DNA from: Muribaculaceae bacterium
GTDB taxonomy: Bacteria; Bacteroidota; Bacteroidia; Bacteroidales; Muribaculaceae
DNA length: 6,576 bases
Assembly: GCA_029060585.1 (NCBI GenBank)
Contig: JAIDTS010000323.1
Location: 1-6,576 of the forward strand
Direction: 5' to 3'
Below, piece after piece: positions 5,621 to 6,576 of this stretch. The notes below the pieces were generated by a model. The model did no database searches and was not told the DNA's origin. It worked only from the letters and a program-made list of their open reading frames with translations. Numbering within the stretch: position 1 is the first letter of the stretch; every line of letters begins with the position of its first letter. A program made the translations under genes and the position numbers.

Positions 5621-6576
5621 ATGACCCCGGACTTCATTTCACATCTAAGAAACCTGATAGCAACTCCTTCTTTCTCCAGAGAGGAGGCTGCAACTGCTGA
5701 CATATGGGAGAATTGGCTGGTTGAGAATAAAGCCGGCGAAGTCAAGCGTCTTCACAATAATGTATTTGTACAATCTACCGGATTCGATCCTTCGAAACCT
5801 ATATTGATGCTCAACTCGCATCATGACACAGTTCGTCCAGCATCTTCATATACCCGCGATCCATTCAGCCCGGATATTGAAGGAGATCGGCTCTATGGAC
5901 TCGGAAGTAATGATGCGGGAGGGTCCGGGGTAGCGCTTGCATCAGCCTTTCTTGCCCTTAAGGATGATAGGAATCTTCCCGTAAATCTACTCCTTGCCAT
6001 TACGGCAGCAGAGGAAGTAATGGGGGAACTTGGAATGCGAGCTTTTCTTCCCTATCTCACCGAGTGCAATCTCACGCCTGACATGGTGCTCGTAGGCGAG
6101 CCGACAGGGATGCAACCTGCAGTTGCGGAGCGCGGACTTCTTGTGCTTGACTGTGTGGCAAAAGGGAAAGCCGGACATGCGGCCCGCAATGAAGGAATAA
6201 ATGCTCTTTACAGGGCTATGGAGGATATCGAATCCTTACGTAGCTTCCAGCCTACGAAGACAAGCCAGATTCTCGGGCCGATCAAGGTCAACGTGACGAT
6301 GATACAATGCGGAACGCAGCATAACGTGGTGCCTGATTCTTGCTCATATGTAACCGATATACGCACTACCGACGCCTACAGTAATGAAGAGACTGTCGAG
6401 CTTTTAAAAAAATGCGTGAAGTGGAGTGAACTTACGCCAAGATCCACTCGCGTACACGCTTCAGTTATCGACCTGGAGCATCCACTCGTAAAAGCGGCTA
6501 TATCCATGGGTAAGACTCCCTTTGTCTCTCCTACTACCTCAGATATGGCCCTTATGCACGATATTCCATCGTTGAA
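5621..6576 (+). CDS. argE: M20 peptidase-family N-acyl-citrulline/ornithine deacylase (3' partial)
   Basis: Starting at ATG 5621, the frame stays open for 318 codons to the window edge, with no stop. The product is an M20-family di-metal amidohydrolase. Motifs: NSHHDTV (65-71) with metal ligands His68 and Asp70; GLGSNDAGGSG (93-103) with bridging Asp98; AEEVMG (130-135) with general-base Glu131 and metal ligand Glu132; VGEPT (158-162) with Glu160; and GHAARNEG (185-192) with His186 of the small lid domain. The last metal-binding His, expected about 20-30 residues further on, lies past the edge, so about 30-40 residues are missing for a family length near 350. Because ArgF' acts on acylated ornithine, the substrate is inferred to be N-acyl-citrulline, probably succinyl-citrulline. 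It starts 10 bases after argB, so it belongs to the same operon. Confidence 0.93.
   Translation, partial: MTPDFISHLRNLIATPSFSREEAATADIWENWLVENKAGEVKRLHNNVFVQSTGFDPSKPILMLNSHHDTVRPASSYTRDPFSPDIEGDRLYGLGSNDAGGSGVALASAFLALKDDRNLPVNLLLAITAAEEVMGELGMRAFLPYLTECNLTPDMVLVGEPTGMQPAVAERGLLVLDCVAKGKAGHAARNEGINALYRAMEDIESLRSFQPTKTSQILGPIKVNVTMIQCGTQHNVVPDSCSYVTDIRTTDAYSNEETVELLKKCVKWSELTPRSTRVHASVIDLEHPLVKAAISMGKTPFVSPTTSDMALMHDIPSL

Noticed and set aside
5987..6178. Antisense 63-residue frame inside argE
   Set aside because: It overlaps the conserved M20 metal-binding region of argE and has no features of its own.

Overview
The window is a compact arginine-biosynthesis locus on the + strand of a member of the Bacteroidota, most likely a gut-type Bacteroidales. 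The taxonomic call rests on three things: the long-form ArgG typical of that phylum, an ArgF' that closely resembles the Bacteroides fragilis N-succinylornithine carbamoyltransferase as I recall it, and gene starts that lack Shine-Dalgarno sequences. Genus cannot be fixed from the sequence; a Muribaculaceae- or Bacteroides-like genome is plausible.

Layout: bases 1-336 are the 3' end of a GNAT-family acyltransferase gene with a four-cysteine tail; its start lies outside the window. Bases 337-523 are a 187-base gap holding three inverted repeats: a 7-bp hairpin, a perfect 20-bp palindrome and an imperfect hairpin. Two of them share the same TCGGAGA apex. From 524 to the window end run six closely packed genes: argG (524-1741), argC (1738-2706, GTG start overlapping the argG stop), argD (2711-3838), argF' (3857-4810), argB (4825-5610) and argE (5621 onward, cut by the window end before its stop). 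Gaps between these six genes range from a 4-base overlap to 18 bases, so they are very probably one operon.

Together they describe a linear, N-acylated route. The GNAT protein is a candidate for N-acylation of glutamate. ArgB phosphorylates the acyl-glutamate, ArgC reduces it, ArgD transaminates it to acyl-ornithine, ArgF' carbamoylates the still-acylated ornithine to acyl-citrulline, ArgE removes the acyl group, and ArgG condenses citrulline with aspartate. Only the last enzyme, argininosuccinate lyase (ArgH), is not seen. The ArgF' family and its residue 90 (Ala instead of the Glu of acetyl-specific enzymes) point to succinyl rather than acetyl intermediates.

I see no mobile element, CRISPR array, RNA gene or defence system, and no clear sign of a wholly undescribed system. 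The points most worth a second look are the Cys-rich GNAT protein at the head of the locus, the triple-hairpin leader before argG, and the Ala90 variant of the succinylornithine carbamoyltransferase.
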